From JAXGPF01 sp964650945 (GTDB taxonomy: Bacteria; Verrucomicrobiota; Kiritimatiellia; JAAZAB01): DNA of 54,386 nt. Both the position numbers and the translations under genes were made by a program. The notes beneath the pieces were generated by a model. It saw nothing but the letters and a program-made list of their open reading frames with translations. It searched no databases and was not told the DNA's origin. Positions 1 through 9,268 of this stretch are shown here, piece after piece. The stretch spans positions 1 through 54,386 of the forward strand of contig CAZYXU010000010.1 of assembly GCA_964650945.1 (NCBI GenBank), in the 5' to 3' direction. Each line of letters begins with the position of its first letter. Position 1 is the first letter of the stretch.

Positions 1-322
1 TTGCTGAATCAACCATTTCGGTTGTGAGGTCAACGGTGGAAATTGCCGCAACTGGGATGTGTTCGACGGAATGCAGTGTTTTGTAAAACAATTTGCCAAG
101 CCACCAATAACGTTCATGCCATCGAACATAGCGAAATGGCAAAGTTCGTCGATAGATCGTCGAATGAACTGGACCGATGATGATGCCTACACATTCAAAC
201 CCGGTTGCGGTGTTTTGTCGAAACTCATATCCGTCTGATGAGTGAAAAACGTTCTGGCGAAGTTCAAGATCGTATTTCTGCGCCAGATCACGCATCGCAT
301 TGTCGCTTAGTATCGGGGTCAT
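1..322 (-). CDS. Probable immunity protein of the Rhs toxin, partial
   Basis: An open frame starts with ATG one base after the Rhs stop codon and runs off the left edge of the window, giving about 107 residues with no stop. It begins MTPILSDNAMRDLAQKYDLE and is rich in aromatic residues in the second half (YVRWHERYWW). I recognise no family. The position, directly downstream of and probably co-translated with an Rhs gene carrying a variable C-terminal tip, is the usual place for the cognate immunity gene of a polymorphic toxin. That role is inferred from context only. Confidence 0.55.
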   Translation of the reverse strand, partial: MTPILSDNAMRDLAQKYDLELRQNVFHSSDGYEFRQNTATGFECVGIIIGPVHSTIYRRTLPFRYVRWHERYWWLGKLFYKTLHSVEHIPVAAISTVDLTTEMVDSA

Positions 323-323
323 A

Positions 324-2675
324 TTAAAACCCCCCGATACGATACTCCAATCCACCTCCTGCACCCCATGCGGGATTGCCACTTGCTGGTCGAGGGCCAG
401 CAATGTAACGCCACCAGACATTACGAACTTGCTGTACAGCGTTTACTTGGGATTGTGGAGGGATTTGAAGTTTTGAAATTGCGTTCTCGATACTACCGTA
501 AGGGATGCTTCCTCGCGTACCTCGTGCAAGCCATGTGCCAGTACCAATGCCGGGGCGTGAACCTGGACCAACAAACCGATAAAAGGGATGAACCGCATTA
601 TTTCCACCGAATGCCGACGCAGCGGAAAGGGCAATCTGACCTCCTGCAAGAAGACCATGTTTCCATGCCTTGCCCTGACATTCATCGCTTGCGGAATATT
701 GGCCTGAAAGACCAGCATTCTTTTCAAGAGTTCTGGTTCCCCAGAAATCAATGAAGGAAATCATGACGGACGCGCCAGCCGTCTGGAGATTACCAAGAAC
801 GCCGCCTGCATCCTGACCAGACACGGCAACGCTTGTCCAGTAGTCATGCGCTTCAATGGCTGCCTCGCCTGTGGGGTCGACAAAGTTGACGGGGTTATTG
901 GCGCAGAAGACATACTGGTTCAACCCGCCCGAAATGCCGATGGGGTCGTTGGAGAGCCATCGGCCGGTCTTCGGATCATACCACCGTGCTCGGAAATAAT
1001 ACAGGCGGGTGTTCCAGGAATATTCACGACCCTGCCACAAATACCGGTTGCCCACACTGGACCCCTGCATCACCCCGCCTGTGGAATCAAACACGCCCAA
1101 GACGTTGCCGAACGCATCGTATTCATATGATTCTACGATGTCGCCACTGCTGTCAACGATGGCTTGCACGGAGCCCAGGTGATCCTTGACATAATAATAC
1201 TTCACGGCGGTGCCGCCCGTGTGGACCGTCATGGCAAGGATGTTGTCGATGCCTGGGCCATACGTGTAAGACCGGCGCAGATTCCCGTATTGATCCGTGT
1301 CGGCGATGACGTGCATGCCGTCGTATACCATTTTTTCTGTGATCCCGGCGCTGGTGATGGAAACCCGGCGGCCCAATGCATCATATGTGTAAGTCTCGGA
1401 AGGCGTGCCATTGGTGCTGACAGCGGTCAACCGGTACCGGCTGTCCCAGGTCAGGCCCAGATCCCGTCCGTCGTTGTATTCGATATCGGTCACGTTCCCG
1501 GCGGCGTCATAATCGTAGTCGCCGGTTGCGCCAAAAGTATTGAGTCGGTTGCCCTGGCCGAGGTAGTAATTGATGTTGGTGCCGTTCTCCGTCATCTGCG
1601 TCCGGTTGCCGGCCCGGTCGTAGGCATAGGCAACCGTGAAGGTGTTGGTGTCAACATGGCGGATTTCAGAGGTCAGCCGATCCAGGTTGTCGTAGGTGTA
1701 ATTATTGGTGGCGCCCAGGCCGTTGATGACGGTCACTTTTTGCGTGATCATGCCGGCATTGTTGTGGCCATAGTTGAATGTGATCGGCTGGTTGGTCCCG
1801 GCGGCCCACTTGATCTCCGTGACCTGATCCATGGCGTCAAATTTGTTGGTCACCGTGAAGACTCCGCTTGCGCGCGCTACCTTTGCGATCAGCCCGTTGT
1901 TGGCGTTGTAACTGTAACCGAATGTGCCGGCCGGCGCGGCGATGGAACTCAGCCGGTCGCCGGCATCCAGCGCATAACTGACCTCACCAATAAGCGATGT
2001 GACGGCCGACACCTGGCCGCCCGGGTGATACCCGTATTCCACCGTACTGTTTGGCGTTGCGCCCACGGTTTTGGTCAGCCGGTTGGCCATGTCATAGGCA
2101 TTGGATACCGAGCCGGCGGAGTCGGATATCTTCTTTAGCAGTCCGTTGGCGAGATATTCGCAGGAAATGGCGGCGCCGGGATATTGAATCTGAACTAATC
2201 GCCCGGAATCGTCGTAAGTGTTGGTGATATAAGAGTAATCGAAGCGGGTGACGGATTTTATGAAATTATCCAGCCCGTAATTTATGGACATGGTCTGCCC
2301 TTCCAGGTTGGCGACGGACACCGGCCGATCATTTGCGTCAAGAATATACGATTCCACCTGGCGATTCAAGGCATCTTTGATGACCAGGCTATTCATCTGC
2401 TGGTCGTATTCATGGGTGAGGCCGACAGTCTGGCCGTTCACCGTACGGCTGACCGACTCGAGTTTGCGGGTGGGCAGCCAGGACATTCGGGTAACCCGCC
2501 CGGCGCGATCCACATGGTTGGTCAGGTTGCCAACGGCATCGTACCGGAAATATTCCGTGGTTTTGTCCGGGTAGGTGATGTCGGTCACCCATCCCTGGGC
2601 GTCGGAATTAAATTGAATCTGGCGGCTGTCCGGCCAGGTAATTTGTTCAAGATGGCCTAGAGAACCAGGGGTCAC
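324..2675 (-). CDS. Rhs/YD-repeat protein, N-terminally truncated, with toxin-like C-terminal tip
   Basis: This is a 783-residue protein. Residues 1 to about 600 are YD/Rhs repeats, ending in the canonical core motif (YDPKTGRWLSNDPIG, then NNPVNFVDPTG). After DPTG come 180 residues: a hydrophobic linker and a last segment of about 85 residues (from RFVGPGSRPG to GGGLEYRIGGF) that look like an exchangeable toxin domain. The GGG-hydrophobic-E-Y end recalls some NAD-using or ADP-ribosylating Rhs tips, but I cannot assign it. The frame opens with GTG directly after an in-frame TGA. An AGAGGA ribosome site four bases upstream supports GTG. There is no signal peptide or N-terminal delivery region, and full-length Rhs proteins are usually much longer, so this looks like a displaced Rhs tip. 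Confidence 0.85.
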   Translation of the reverse strand: MTPGSLGHLEQITWPDSRQIQFNSDAQGWVTDITYPDKTTEYFRYDAVGNLTNHVDRAGRVTRMSWLPTRKLESVSRTVNGQTVGLTHEYDQQMNSLVIKDALNRQVESYILDANDRPVSVANLEGQTMSINYGLDNFIKSVTRFDYSYITNTYDDSGRLVQIQYPGAAISCEYLANGLLKKISDSAGSVSNAYDMANRLTKTVGATPNSTVEYGYHPGGQVSAVTSLIGEVSYALDAGDRLSSIAAPAGTFGYSYNANNGLIAKVARASGVFTVTNKFDAMDQVTEIKWAAGTNQPITFNYGHNNAGMITQKVTVINGLGATNNYTYDNLDRLTSEIRHVDTNTFTVAYAYDRAGNRTQMTENGTNINYYLGQGNRLNTFGATGDYDYDAAGNVTDIEYNDGRDLGLTWDSRYRLTAVSTNGTPSETYTYDALGRRVSITSAGITEKMVYDGMHVIADTDQYGNLRRSYTYGPGIDNILAMTVHTGGTAVKYYYVKDHLGSVQAIVDSSGDIVESYEYDAFGNVLGVFDSTGGVMQGSSVGNRYLWQGREYSWNTRLYYFRARWYDPKTGRWLSNDPIGISGGLNQYVFCANNPVNFVDPTGEAAIEAHDYWTSVAVSGQDAGGVLGNLQTAGASVMISFIDFWGTRTLEKNAGLSGQYSASDECQGKAWKHGLLAGGQIALSAASAFGGNNAVHPFYRFVGPGSRPGIGTGTWLARGTRGSIPYGSIENAISKLQIPPQSQVNAVQQVRNVWWRYIAGPRPASGNPAWGAGGGLEYRIGGF

Positions 2676-2708
2676 TCATTCCTCTGGCCTGTTTTGGGTT
2701 GGCGGAAA

Positions 2709-3932
2709 TCATGCGCCGGAAAAACCGCCTGTCTGTTTAAGAAACATATCCCAAGCGTTGAGCATTATGGCTTTTGAAAAATTGTTTTTATAACAATCAA
2801 ACGCGGCTTTCTGCTTCGCGGCCAACAAGTCCGGATTGGCGGCAAGCCGGCATAGTTCATCCGCCACTTGACTGACATTGCCGCTGTCAACCACGTAACC
2901 AACCTGATATTGATCAATCCATGTTTTGATCGCCGAATCGGCAGTCCCGGTATAAAGCAGCGGCCGACCGGCTGCCAATGATCCGAAGAATTTGGATGGC
3001 AGCACCACGCCGGCCCAGCCCTCGCGCAGGCTGATCATGTGGAGATCGCCCGCCCCCAGTCTTTTGGCTAATTGATTTTCATCCGCAAATCCGGCAAAAG
3101 ATATATTTGAATCATCGCCGGAAATCATTGCCCGCAACTCACCATAACGGTTGCCGCGTCCCGCAAAGCAAAAATGTACGGAAGCGTTGCGCCGGCGCAT
3201 CTCCCGGGCTAGTTCAACGAACCCCTGGAATTCATGCGCCCACCCGATGGTGCCGGAATAAAGGATTGCCAGCCGGGCATCGCCAAAAAGCTCACGACGC
3301 GCCGCCGGATCCGGCGTTAACGGCGCCGCCGGCTCGGTCAATGCCCAGGGGACGATTGTTGCCTTGGATGCATGGTGTTGATAAGCATCAAGCAAACGCC
3401 TCATACAAGGCCCGATATCCACCATCCCATCTAAAAACCTGTAGCAAAACCGCGCCAAGGGACGCAATGCGCGGGCCAGCATGGAGCACATCCCCATTCG
3501 ATCGGCAATGATCGCTTCCGGATAAAGATCGAATCCCCAGCAGAACAACTTGCTCCGGGGCTTGAATAGTTTGATAAAAGGCAGCATCAGATACCCGAAC
3601 TGCGGATCCGTCCCCAGGATCACCGTATCCCAAGCCGGCCGGCGGATGATGAACCACAGCCACTTTGCCTGAAGCCAGCACGAGTTGAGCAGACGCCCGA
3701 TATTGCCGGACTGCCGGAATGCCGGACGGGCAACCCGGCAAACCCGCACCCCGCGCCATTGCTCTTTCGCTTCCGCAATCTTGTATGACGGATCGCGGAT
3801 GATGCGGTTGCTGGTCAGGGCGGTAACATCCCAGCCGCGCGCCGCCAGACCCGCTGCCAAATCCGACATCTGGCGCGCGCTGACGACATCGTCCGGGTGA
3901 AAAAAATGATAGATGATCAGGACGGTAGACAT
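2709..3932 (-). CDS. Glycosyltransferase family 4
   Basis: This 407-residue GT-B fold protein probably transfers a sugar from a nucleotide donor to a lipid-linked glycan on the cytoplasmic face of the membrane. The N-terminus (VLIIYHFFHPDD, SARQMSDLAAGLAARGW) is the acceptor domain seen in WbuB/WcaI-like enzymes. The C-terminal donor domain contains LAILYSGTIGWAHEF and GVVLPSKFFGSLAAGRPLLY. It is the last glycosyltransferase of the minus-strand polysaccharide cluster. The sugar specificity cannot be read from sequence. No strong ribosome site is visible before the ATG. Confidence 0.85.
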   Translation of the reverse strand: MSTVLIIYHFFHPDDVVSARQMSDLAAGLAARGWDVTALTSNRIIRDPSYKIAEAKEQWRGVRVCRVARPAFRQSGNIGRLLNSCWLQAKWLWFIIRRPAWDTVILGTDPQFGYLMLPFIKLFKPRSKLFCWGFDLYPEAIIADRMGMCSMLARALRPLARFCYRFLDGMVDIGPCMRRLLDAYQHHASKATIVPWALTEPAAPLTPDPAARRELFGDARLAILYSGTIGWAHEFQGFVELAREMRRRNASVHFCFAGRGNRYGELRAMISGDDSNISFAGFADENQLAKRLGAGDLHMISLREGWAGVVLPSKFFGSLAAGRPLLYTGTADSAIKTWIDQYQVGYVVDSGNVSQVADELCRLAANPDLLAAKQKAAFDCYKNNFSKAIMLNAWDMFLKQTGGFSGA

Positions 3933-3942
3933 TGAAGAAAGG

Positions 3943-3996
3943 GTTGAGGGATGAAACTTGAAACCTGAGTTTTAAGAAATGTTGAAGTTTGAATTT
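3943..3996. repeat. Left degenerate word array beside the dead four-helix-bundle gene
   Basis: Short related words such as GGGATGAAACTTGAAACCTGAG-like units run up to the stop codon of the pseudogene. They are the inverse of the words at 4374-4426, where AGGTTTCAGGTTTCATCCC can be read, so the two arrays face each other across the gene. Confidence 0.6.
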
Positions 3997-4365
3997 TTAA
4001 AGATTTCGTTTCTTAACGTTTTTTGACATTGTCGTGAAGATTGCTATGAGCTCATTTGACTCCACGCAAAGCCATTTAAGTAAATCTAATTCAATCTTGC
4101 AATCATCAATGAGTAATTCAAGCCAAAGCATCGTTTCATCGGCTTCTTGCGCGCATTGGTCAATTTTTGCGACAAACTCTGCATCACTGCGGGCACGCGA
4201 TGCTTAACGGTAGTTTGCAGCAACAGATGTTCCAGCCCGTAAAAGTTGCTTCCCCAACACCTGGCACTCAGTTCGGTTTTTCGGCAACACAGAGTAAGCG
4301 CGCACAATCGCGGAAGCATAATCTTTGGTCCTTTTACGAAATTCCTCTTTCCTGTCAGAAATCAA
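3997..4365 (-). pseudogene. Four-helix-bundle protein (S23/IVP family), nonsense mutation
   Basis: Read from TTG at 4365 (preceded by GGGAGGGG), one frame gives a typical four-helix-bundle protein of the family first found in 23S rRNA intervening sequences. Family hallmarks are GKQLLRAGTSVAANYR, ARSDAEFVAKIDQCAQEADE and TMLWLELLIDDCK. At 4204-4206 a TAA replaces the glutamate codon usually found after ANYR, a single G-to-T change from GAA. The frame is otherwise intact to the stop at 3997. The gene is therefore broken by one substitution, unless TAA is read through. It sits between a GT4 gene and GDP-fucose synthase, facing the same way. Confidence 0.8.
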
Positions 4366-4373
4366 CGTCCCCT

Positions 4374-4426
4374 CCCTCAGGTTTCAGGTTTCATCCCTCA
4401 TCCCTCTTCTCCCCCTCATCCCTCTC
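4374..4426. repeat. Right degenerate word array beside the dead four-helix-bundle gene
   Basis: Words such as CTCAGGTTTCAGGTTTCATC and repeated CATCCCTC run up to the stop codon of the GDP-fucose synthase gene. They mirror the array at 3943-3996. Confidence 0.6.
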
Positions 4427-5365
4427 TTACTTCTCTATCTTGTTTTGATACCAATCAATGGTTTTTTTCAATCCATCCTGAAATTGGGTGGTTGCGCGGA
4501 ATCCAAACAATTTTTCCGCCCGGCTGACATCCAGGCAGCGCCTGGGCTGGCCATCCGGCTTGGATGAGTCCCACACAATTTCACCCTTAAACCCGGATAG
4601 TTTTGCAATCATATTAACCAAATCTTTGATGAAAATCTCCATCCCGGAACCGATATTGACCGGCTCCGCGCCGTCATACCGCTCAGTTGCAAGCATGATC
4701 GCCTCCGCGCAATCTTCCACGTACAGGAATTCCCGGGTGGCCTGGCCGGTGCCCCACACTTCCACCGACGTGGCGTTTTGCCGCCGGGCTTCCCGGTATT
4801 TTTTAATCAAGGCCGGGATGACATGCGAAGATTCCGGGTCGAAATTATCACCCGGGCCGTACAAATTCACCGGCAACAGATAAATCGAATTAAATCCATA
4901 TTCCGCGCGATAGGCCTGGCTCTGCACGAGCATCATTTTCTTTGCCAATCCGTACGGCGCATTGGTTTCCTCCGGATAGCCATTCCATAAATCATCCTCC
5001 TTGAACGGCACCGGCGTGAATTTCGGGTAGGCGCAAATCGTGCCGACCCCGGTAAATTTGCCCACGCCGCGCAACCGCGCCTCCTCCATCAACAGCGTGC
5101 CCATCATAATGTTTCTATAGAAGAATGAGCCCGGATGTTTCCGGTTAGCGCCAATGCCGCCGACAATCGCGGCCAGATGGATCACCACGTCCGGCCGGGC
5201 ATCATCATACATGCGCGCCACGCCATCCGGCGTGGTCAAATCGTATTGTTTTGACCTTGGGACAAAGACATCCTTGCAGCCGCGCGCCCGCAGTTTTTCC
5301 ACCACAAACCGCCCCAGGAATCCGGCGCCGCCGGTAACCGTAATTCGTTTTTCAGTTAAGTCCAT
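4427..5365 (-). CDS. fcl: GDP-L-fucose synthase (epimerase/reductase)
   Basis: This 312-residue NADP-dependent short-chain dehydrogenase/reductase converts GDP-4-keto-6-deoxymannose to GDP-L-fucose, a donor for the polysaccharide. It has the nucleotide-binding TGGAGFLG at the N-terminus, the YGLAKK motif (Tyr and Lys of the SDR catalytic site), the family-specific cysteine in GTICAYP and the histidine in ESSHVIPAL. Its length matches the family. A GGGGGA ribosome site lies six bases before the ATG. The enzyme that normally supplies its substrate, GDP-mannose dehydratase (gmd), is not in the window. Confidence 0.93.
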   Translation of the reverse strand: MDLTEKRITVTGGAGFLGRFVVEKLRARGCKDVFVPRSKQYDLTTPDGVARMYDDARPDVVIHLAAIVGGIGANRKHPGSFFYRNIMMGTLLMEEARLRGVGKFTGVGTICAYPKFTPVPFKEDDLWNGYPEETNAPYGLAKKMMLVQSQAYRAEYGFNSIYLLPVNLYGPGDNFDPESSHVIPALIKKYREARRQNATSVEVWGTGQATREFLYVEDCAEAIMLATERYDGAEPVNIGSGMEIFIKDLVNMIAKLSGFKGEIVWDSSKPDGQPRRCLDVSRAEKLFGFRATTQFQDGLKKTIDWYQNKIEK

Positions 5366-5417
5366 AATATCCCCCGTGTTTGATTATTGCGCACATATTT
5401 TGTACCCCTGCTTCAGA

Positions 5418-6578
5418 TTAAACTACTGTCTGGTAGGCATTCAGCAGTGGTGTAACAGCACTTGATACGCTGCCGCTTATAAGCGCACGCGCTTTTATCG
5501 CAATATCAGTTGCCTGGCTACGGCGTTCCATCTGACACGCCAACGCGTGCGCAATTTTGCCGGGGTCTGGCGGTGTACGCAAAACCGCTTCACTTTCCGG
5601 CAAATCCAAATCCACGCCATCGCTAATGACTATCGGCAAACCGCACGCCAACGCCTCCCCCGCGGCCATGCCGAAATTTTCACGTTTGGATACCAGGGCG
5701 AAAATATCGGCGCGGGCATAAGCAGCGCGCAAATCATCACCCTGCAACATCCCTGTAAATAATACATGCCCGCCCGCATCCAACCGCTTAACAAGCGCTT
5801 CCAATGCCGCCTGATGCCCTTCGTTATCGGGACCGGCACAGACCAGACAAGCTTGGGGATGGCGTTGCCGTAAAAGAACGGTTGCCCGAATCAGTAAGTC
5901 CAGGTTTTTCAGCCAATTGATCCGTCCCACGAACAAAACAACCTCCCGCCCGTTGAGTTCAGGAAAGCGCCGCTCAAATACGCATCTATCCGGGAGATCG
6001 CGCCAAGCGTTCACATCTATCAGGTTGGGAGCGATAACCGTATTACGAAACCGCCAACCGCATTGCCGCGCTTTTTCCGCCTCCGCTGCGGCGGTGAAAT
6101 GCACATACGCCGCGCCCTGCAGGTTGGCGCGCTCCCAGAGCAGCGCCCACGGCATTTTCTTCCAGCGATGCCGCGCGAATACCACCGGGTCCATCGCGCC
6201 GCGCGGCGCGACGACGTAAGGCCGCCGCTGCCGGCGCATGCGTTGCATGCCAAAAGTCACCACCGGGTTCCAGATGACATGGAAATGCACAATATCGAAG
6301 TCGCGCTCCGGCTGGCACAGAGCTGCCAGCAAGCCCGGCGCGGACGGGACCTTTCGGTCAAACCTGAATGGCGCGGACGGGAAGATACGCACGCGCACGC
6401 CGTCGCGATATCCAATCTGCGGCGCGGCGCGCAGGGATTGGCCGCAACGCGGCCAGTTGGTCGTAAAAATCTCGACCGTATGTCCGGCGCGCGCCAAAGC
6501 GCCGGCCAGCGCCGGCACGGATTTGGCCGGCCCCCCCCACACCCCGTCAATTGACGGCACAACATGCAGAATCTTCAT
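5418..6578 (-). CDS. Glycosyltransferase family 4
   Basis: This is a 386-residue GT-B glycosyltransferase starting MKILHVVPSIDGVWGGPAKS, with the glycine-rich acceptor-side loop. The C-terminal half shows VVLFVGRINWLKNLDLLIRA and the nucleotide-sugar binding region FGMAAGEALACGLPIVIS, which includes the family E-x7-E-like segment. A longer open frame exists upstream, but the ATG at 6578 overlaps the TGA of the asparagine synthase-like gene as ATGA. This fits translational coupling and aligns with the family N-terminus. Donor and acceptor are unknown. Confidence 0.9.
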   Translation of the reverse strand: MKILHVVPSIDGVWGGPAKSVPALAGALARAGHTVEIFTTNWPRCGQSLRAAPQIGYRDGVRVRIFPSAPFRFDRKVPSAPGLLAALCQPERDFDIVHFHVIWNPVVTFGMQRMRRQRRPYVVAPRGAMDPVVFARHRWKKMPWALLWERANLQGAAYVHFTAAAEAEKARQCGWRFRNTVIAPNLIDVNAWRDLPDRCVFERRFPELNGREVVLFVGRINWLKNLDLLIRATVLLRQRHPQACLVCAGPDNEGHQAALEALVKRLDAGGHVLFTGMLQGDDLRAAYARADIFALVSKRENFGMAAGEALACGLPIVISDGVDLDLPESEAVLRTPPDPGKIAHALACQMERRSQATDIAIKARALISGSVSSAVTPLLNAYQTVV

Positions 6579-8449
6579 TGGAACCCGTGTTTTTTCAAAT
6601 ATTGCCCCAGCACGAACAGGCTCCAGGGCCGCGCCCATCCCACCGTACGGGGCTGGCTTGCAAAAGCGCGCCACAACCCATGCAGCTCGCACCCGTTGAA
6701 CCAGGCGCCGCCGGCGGCCAGTTCGGAGATGCCCGTCTCCACTTCCGCGCGCATTTCGTTGGTCAGCCAGGCATCCATCGGCAAAACGAACCCCTGTTTT
6801 TTACGGTGAGTGTTTGCGCGCGGCAGCCAGTCCCCCATCGCTTCCACGAAACGGTGTTTGGGAATACTCCCCGGCACGCGCGCTTCCGGTTCCAGGCGCA
6901 AGGCGGCGGTGGCAAATTCCGCATCCAGAAACGGCGCCCGGACTTCCAGGGTATTGGCCATGCCGGCCACGTCCGTGTCGCGTAAAAGCACGTCGGCCAT
7001 GTAAGTCTTGATTTCCAGCAAACCGACGGCATCGGGCGGGGCGAAGCCCCGGATAAAAGCCGACAAGCCGTCAATATCCGCGCCGGCCAAGCCCGGCACG
7101 GATGGCACCGGCAGCCTGGCGGCGGCCGGCGCCAGCAAACGGATCACCTGCCGGGCGCTGAAGAGCCGGCGGCGCGCCATGTATGCCAGCAATAAATCAC
7201 CGGCAGCCGACAGGCAATCAGGCGCTTTGGACATTTTTTTGTCCCAGATACCGAGCCGATCACAGGTAAACGCCCCGGCGGAACTCAAATGCTTCAGCCA
7301 CGCCGGCCAGGCGGCCATACGCGGCACGTCGCGAAATGACGGGTATCCGCCGAATAATTCATCCCCGCCCAAACCGGAAAGGGCGACGGTCAACCCGGCC
7401 TGGCGCGCCGCGCGCGCGACGATGAAGGTGTTAACGGCATCATATGTGGGTTGATCCAGCGCATCCAGCGCCTGCCGCAAGAGGGCCTGCATATCCGACC
7501 CAACCATGGGAATTTCCTCGTGGCGGCTGCCGATAATATCGGCAATCGCGCGGGCATAGCCGCCTTCGGATTGGCCGGGTTGGTCCGGGAAGACCACCGC
7601 CAGTGTCCGCAAGTCCCGGCCGGCCACCTGCGCCGCGGCCACCGCCACGGCGGATGAATCAATCCCCCCCGAAAGAAATATCCCCAAAGGCACGTCGCTG
7701 ACCAGATGGCGCTGCACCGCCCGCCCAAACACCTCGCGCAACTCTCCGGGCCCTAGCGGATTTTTATCTGAGGGCGGCGTCCAAAAATTAAACACCTGTT
7801 CCGCGCCGCCCGGCCGCCATTGCAGCGCGGCGGCCGCGGGCAAAAGCGCCACCCCGGCGACGATTGTCCGCGGGCAGGGTACTGCGCCAAATGACAAATA
7901 GCCGGCCAGCCCCACGCTGTCGACCCGGCGTTCAATCAAGCCGGACGCCAGCAACGCGCGCACTTCCGATGCGAAAACCAGCAGGCCGCCGGTTTTGGCG
8001 TAATACAAGGGTTTTTGGCCGAACATGTCCCGCGCCAGCAGCAATGTCTGTTTATGTTCATCCCAGAGCGCCACGGCAAACATGCCATTGCAGTCAGCCA
8101 GCGCCCCCGGCCCATTCCGCGCCAGCAACTTAAAGAACACTTCGGCATCGCCGGACGAGTGAAACACCTCGCCTTGCCGCTCCAGCCGGGCGCGTTTTTC
8201 CACAAAATCATACAATTCGCCATTGCAGACATACGCATAACGCCCGTCCGCCGTGCGCATCGGCTGCGCCGCCGCGTCCGACAGGTCAATAATGGAAAGC
8301 CGGCGATGCCCCAGGACGCAGGCGCCGGCCGGCGCGGCATACAAGCCTGCACCATCCGGCCCGCGATGCGCCATGGCGTCCAGCATCCGCCGCACCGCCG
8401 CCTGGTGCGCCACGGCGTTTTTCCCGACTATGCCGGCTATGCCGCACAT
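6575..8449 (-). CDS. asnB: Asparagine synthase-like glutamine amidotransferase
   Basis: This 624-residue two-domain enzyme begins MCGIAGIVG, so Cys2 is available as the glutaminase nucleophile. The N-terminal Ntn-hydrolase domain is followed by an ATP-pyrophosphatase synthetase domain with the PP-loop LSGGIDSSAV and LSGLGGDELFGGYP. The family makes asparagine from aspartate. Paralogues inside polysaccharide clusters may instead amidate uronic acids or other glycan groups. A UDP-glucuronate epimerase in the same cluster makes amidation of a uronic acid a reasonable but unproven idea. Confidence 0.88.
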   Translation of the reverse strand: MCGIAGIVGKNAVAHQAAVRRMLDAMAHRGPDGAGLYAAPAGACVLGHRRLSIIDLSDAAAQPMRTADGRYAYVCNGELYDFVEKRARLERQGEVFHSSGDAEVFFKLLARNGPGALADCNGMFAVALWDEHKQTLLLARDMFGQKPLYYAKTGGLLVFASEVRALLASGLIERRVDSVGLAGYLSFGAVPCPRTIVAGVALLPAAAALQWRPGGAEQVFNFWTPPSDKNPLGPGELREVFGRAVQRHLVSDVPLGIFLSGGIDSSAVAVAAAQVAGRDLRTLAVVFPDQPGQSEGGYARAIADIIGSRHEEIPMVGSDMQALLRQALDALDQPTYDAVNTFIVARAARQAGLTVALSGLGGDELFGGYPSFRDVPRMAAWPAWLKHLSSAGAFTCDRLGIWDKKMSKAPDCLSAAGDLLLAYMARRRLFSARQVIRLLAPAAARLPVPSVPGLAGADIDGLSAFIRGFAPPDAVGLLEIKTYMADVLLRDTDVAGMANTLEVRAPFLDAEFATAALRLEPEARVPGSIPKHRFVEAMGDWLPRANTHRKKQGFVLPMDAWLTNEMRAEVETGISELAAGGAWFNGCELHGLWRAFASQPRTVGWARPWSLFVLGQYLKKHGFQ

Positions 8450-8510
8450 ATTTTTACGCCTGATATCAGCCTCATCCCCCGCGGCATGCCTGGCTGCCAG
8501 AACAAGGAAT

Positions 8511-9239
8511 TCATTTTTTCACACCTGCCGCAAGAAACACCCGCGTCAAGACGCCATCCCCGGCATGGCCGTTTTCGATCAGATTCCAAAGCAACAATTG
8601 CCAGCGGATAACCTGCCACAAGACGAAACGAACGCTTGCCAGCAATGAGTAGCCGACCGGCGGCGGGTCCGACTCCCGGACCTCAACATCCTGAAATCCA
8701 ACCATCCGCAACAGCCGGCGCATTAGATTGGTGTTCACGCCGATTTCATGGGTCAAATCGTTATAACGATGTTCATCCCAGATGCCGCCGTTATTGGGGG
8801 TCTTCAAGACCAGGCGGCCGCCGCTTTTCAGCGCGGCATACGCGGCATCCAGGAAGCGCAGGGCTTCGTCTTTATGGAAATGTTCAATAATGTCATAGCC
8901 CGTGATCAAATCAAATTGCGCCGGGCGCGCCTCCAGAAATTCAATTACATTGCCTTGAGTTACCCCGGGGACAATTTGCCGGGATAGCGCCACCTGGTCG
9001 GGGCTGAGGTCCACCCCCTCGACCTGTGAATATCCCTGTTCCAGGAAGTAATGTAAAAGCCGCCCGGCGCCGCAGGCCAAATCCACGATCCGGGCGGATT
9101 TATTTTCCGGCAGCCAATGCCGCAAATACCAACCCTGGGCGCGTCCCCAGCGCCGCGCGGCCTGGCGATCAAAATGCTCCGGGGTATCCTGGAACATTTT
9201 TCCGTAATTTTCATAAATACGTAGTCTGTAAGTGGACAT
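8511..9239 (-). CDS. Class I SAM-dependent methyltransferase
   Basis: This is a 242-residue protein with a Rossmann-type methyltransferase core: motif I VDLACGAGRLL, the acidic end of beta-2 in VEGVDLSPDQ, FDLITGYDIIEHF and the post-motif segment LKSGGRLVLKTPN. A hydrophobic amphipathic C-terminus may associate with the membrane. Two in-frame ATGs exist. The second (9239) is preferred because AAGGA lies nine bases upstream, whereas it abuts the first. In this setting it may methylate a sugar or the glycan terminus. The substrate is unknown. Confidence 0.85.
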   Translation of the reverse strand: MSTYRLRIYENYGKMFQDTPEHFDRQAARRWGRAQGWYLRHWLPENKSARIVDLACGAGRLLHYFLEQGYSQVEGVDLSPDQVALSRQIVPGVTQGNVIEFLEARPAQFDLITGYDIIEHFHKDEALRFLDAAYAALKSGGRLVLKTPNNGGIWDEHRYNDLTHEIGVNTNLMRRLLRMVGFQDVEVRESDPPPVGYSLLASVRFVLWQVIRWQLLLWNLIENGHAGDGVLTRVFLAAGVKK

Positions 9240-9268
9240 GATTTTCATTCCTTGCGCATTGAGACCCG

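Noticed and set aside
1164..2138. A 324-codon open frame antisense to the Rhs gene
   Set aside because: Its translation has no family features and mirrors the repetitive, codon-biased Rhs sequence; the Rhs frame explains the region.
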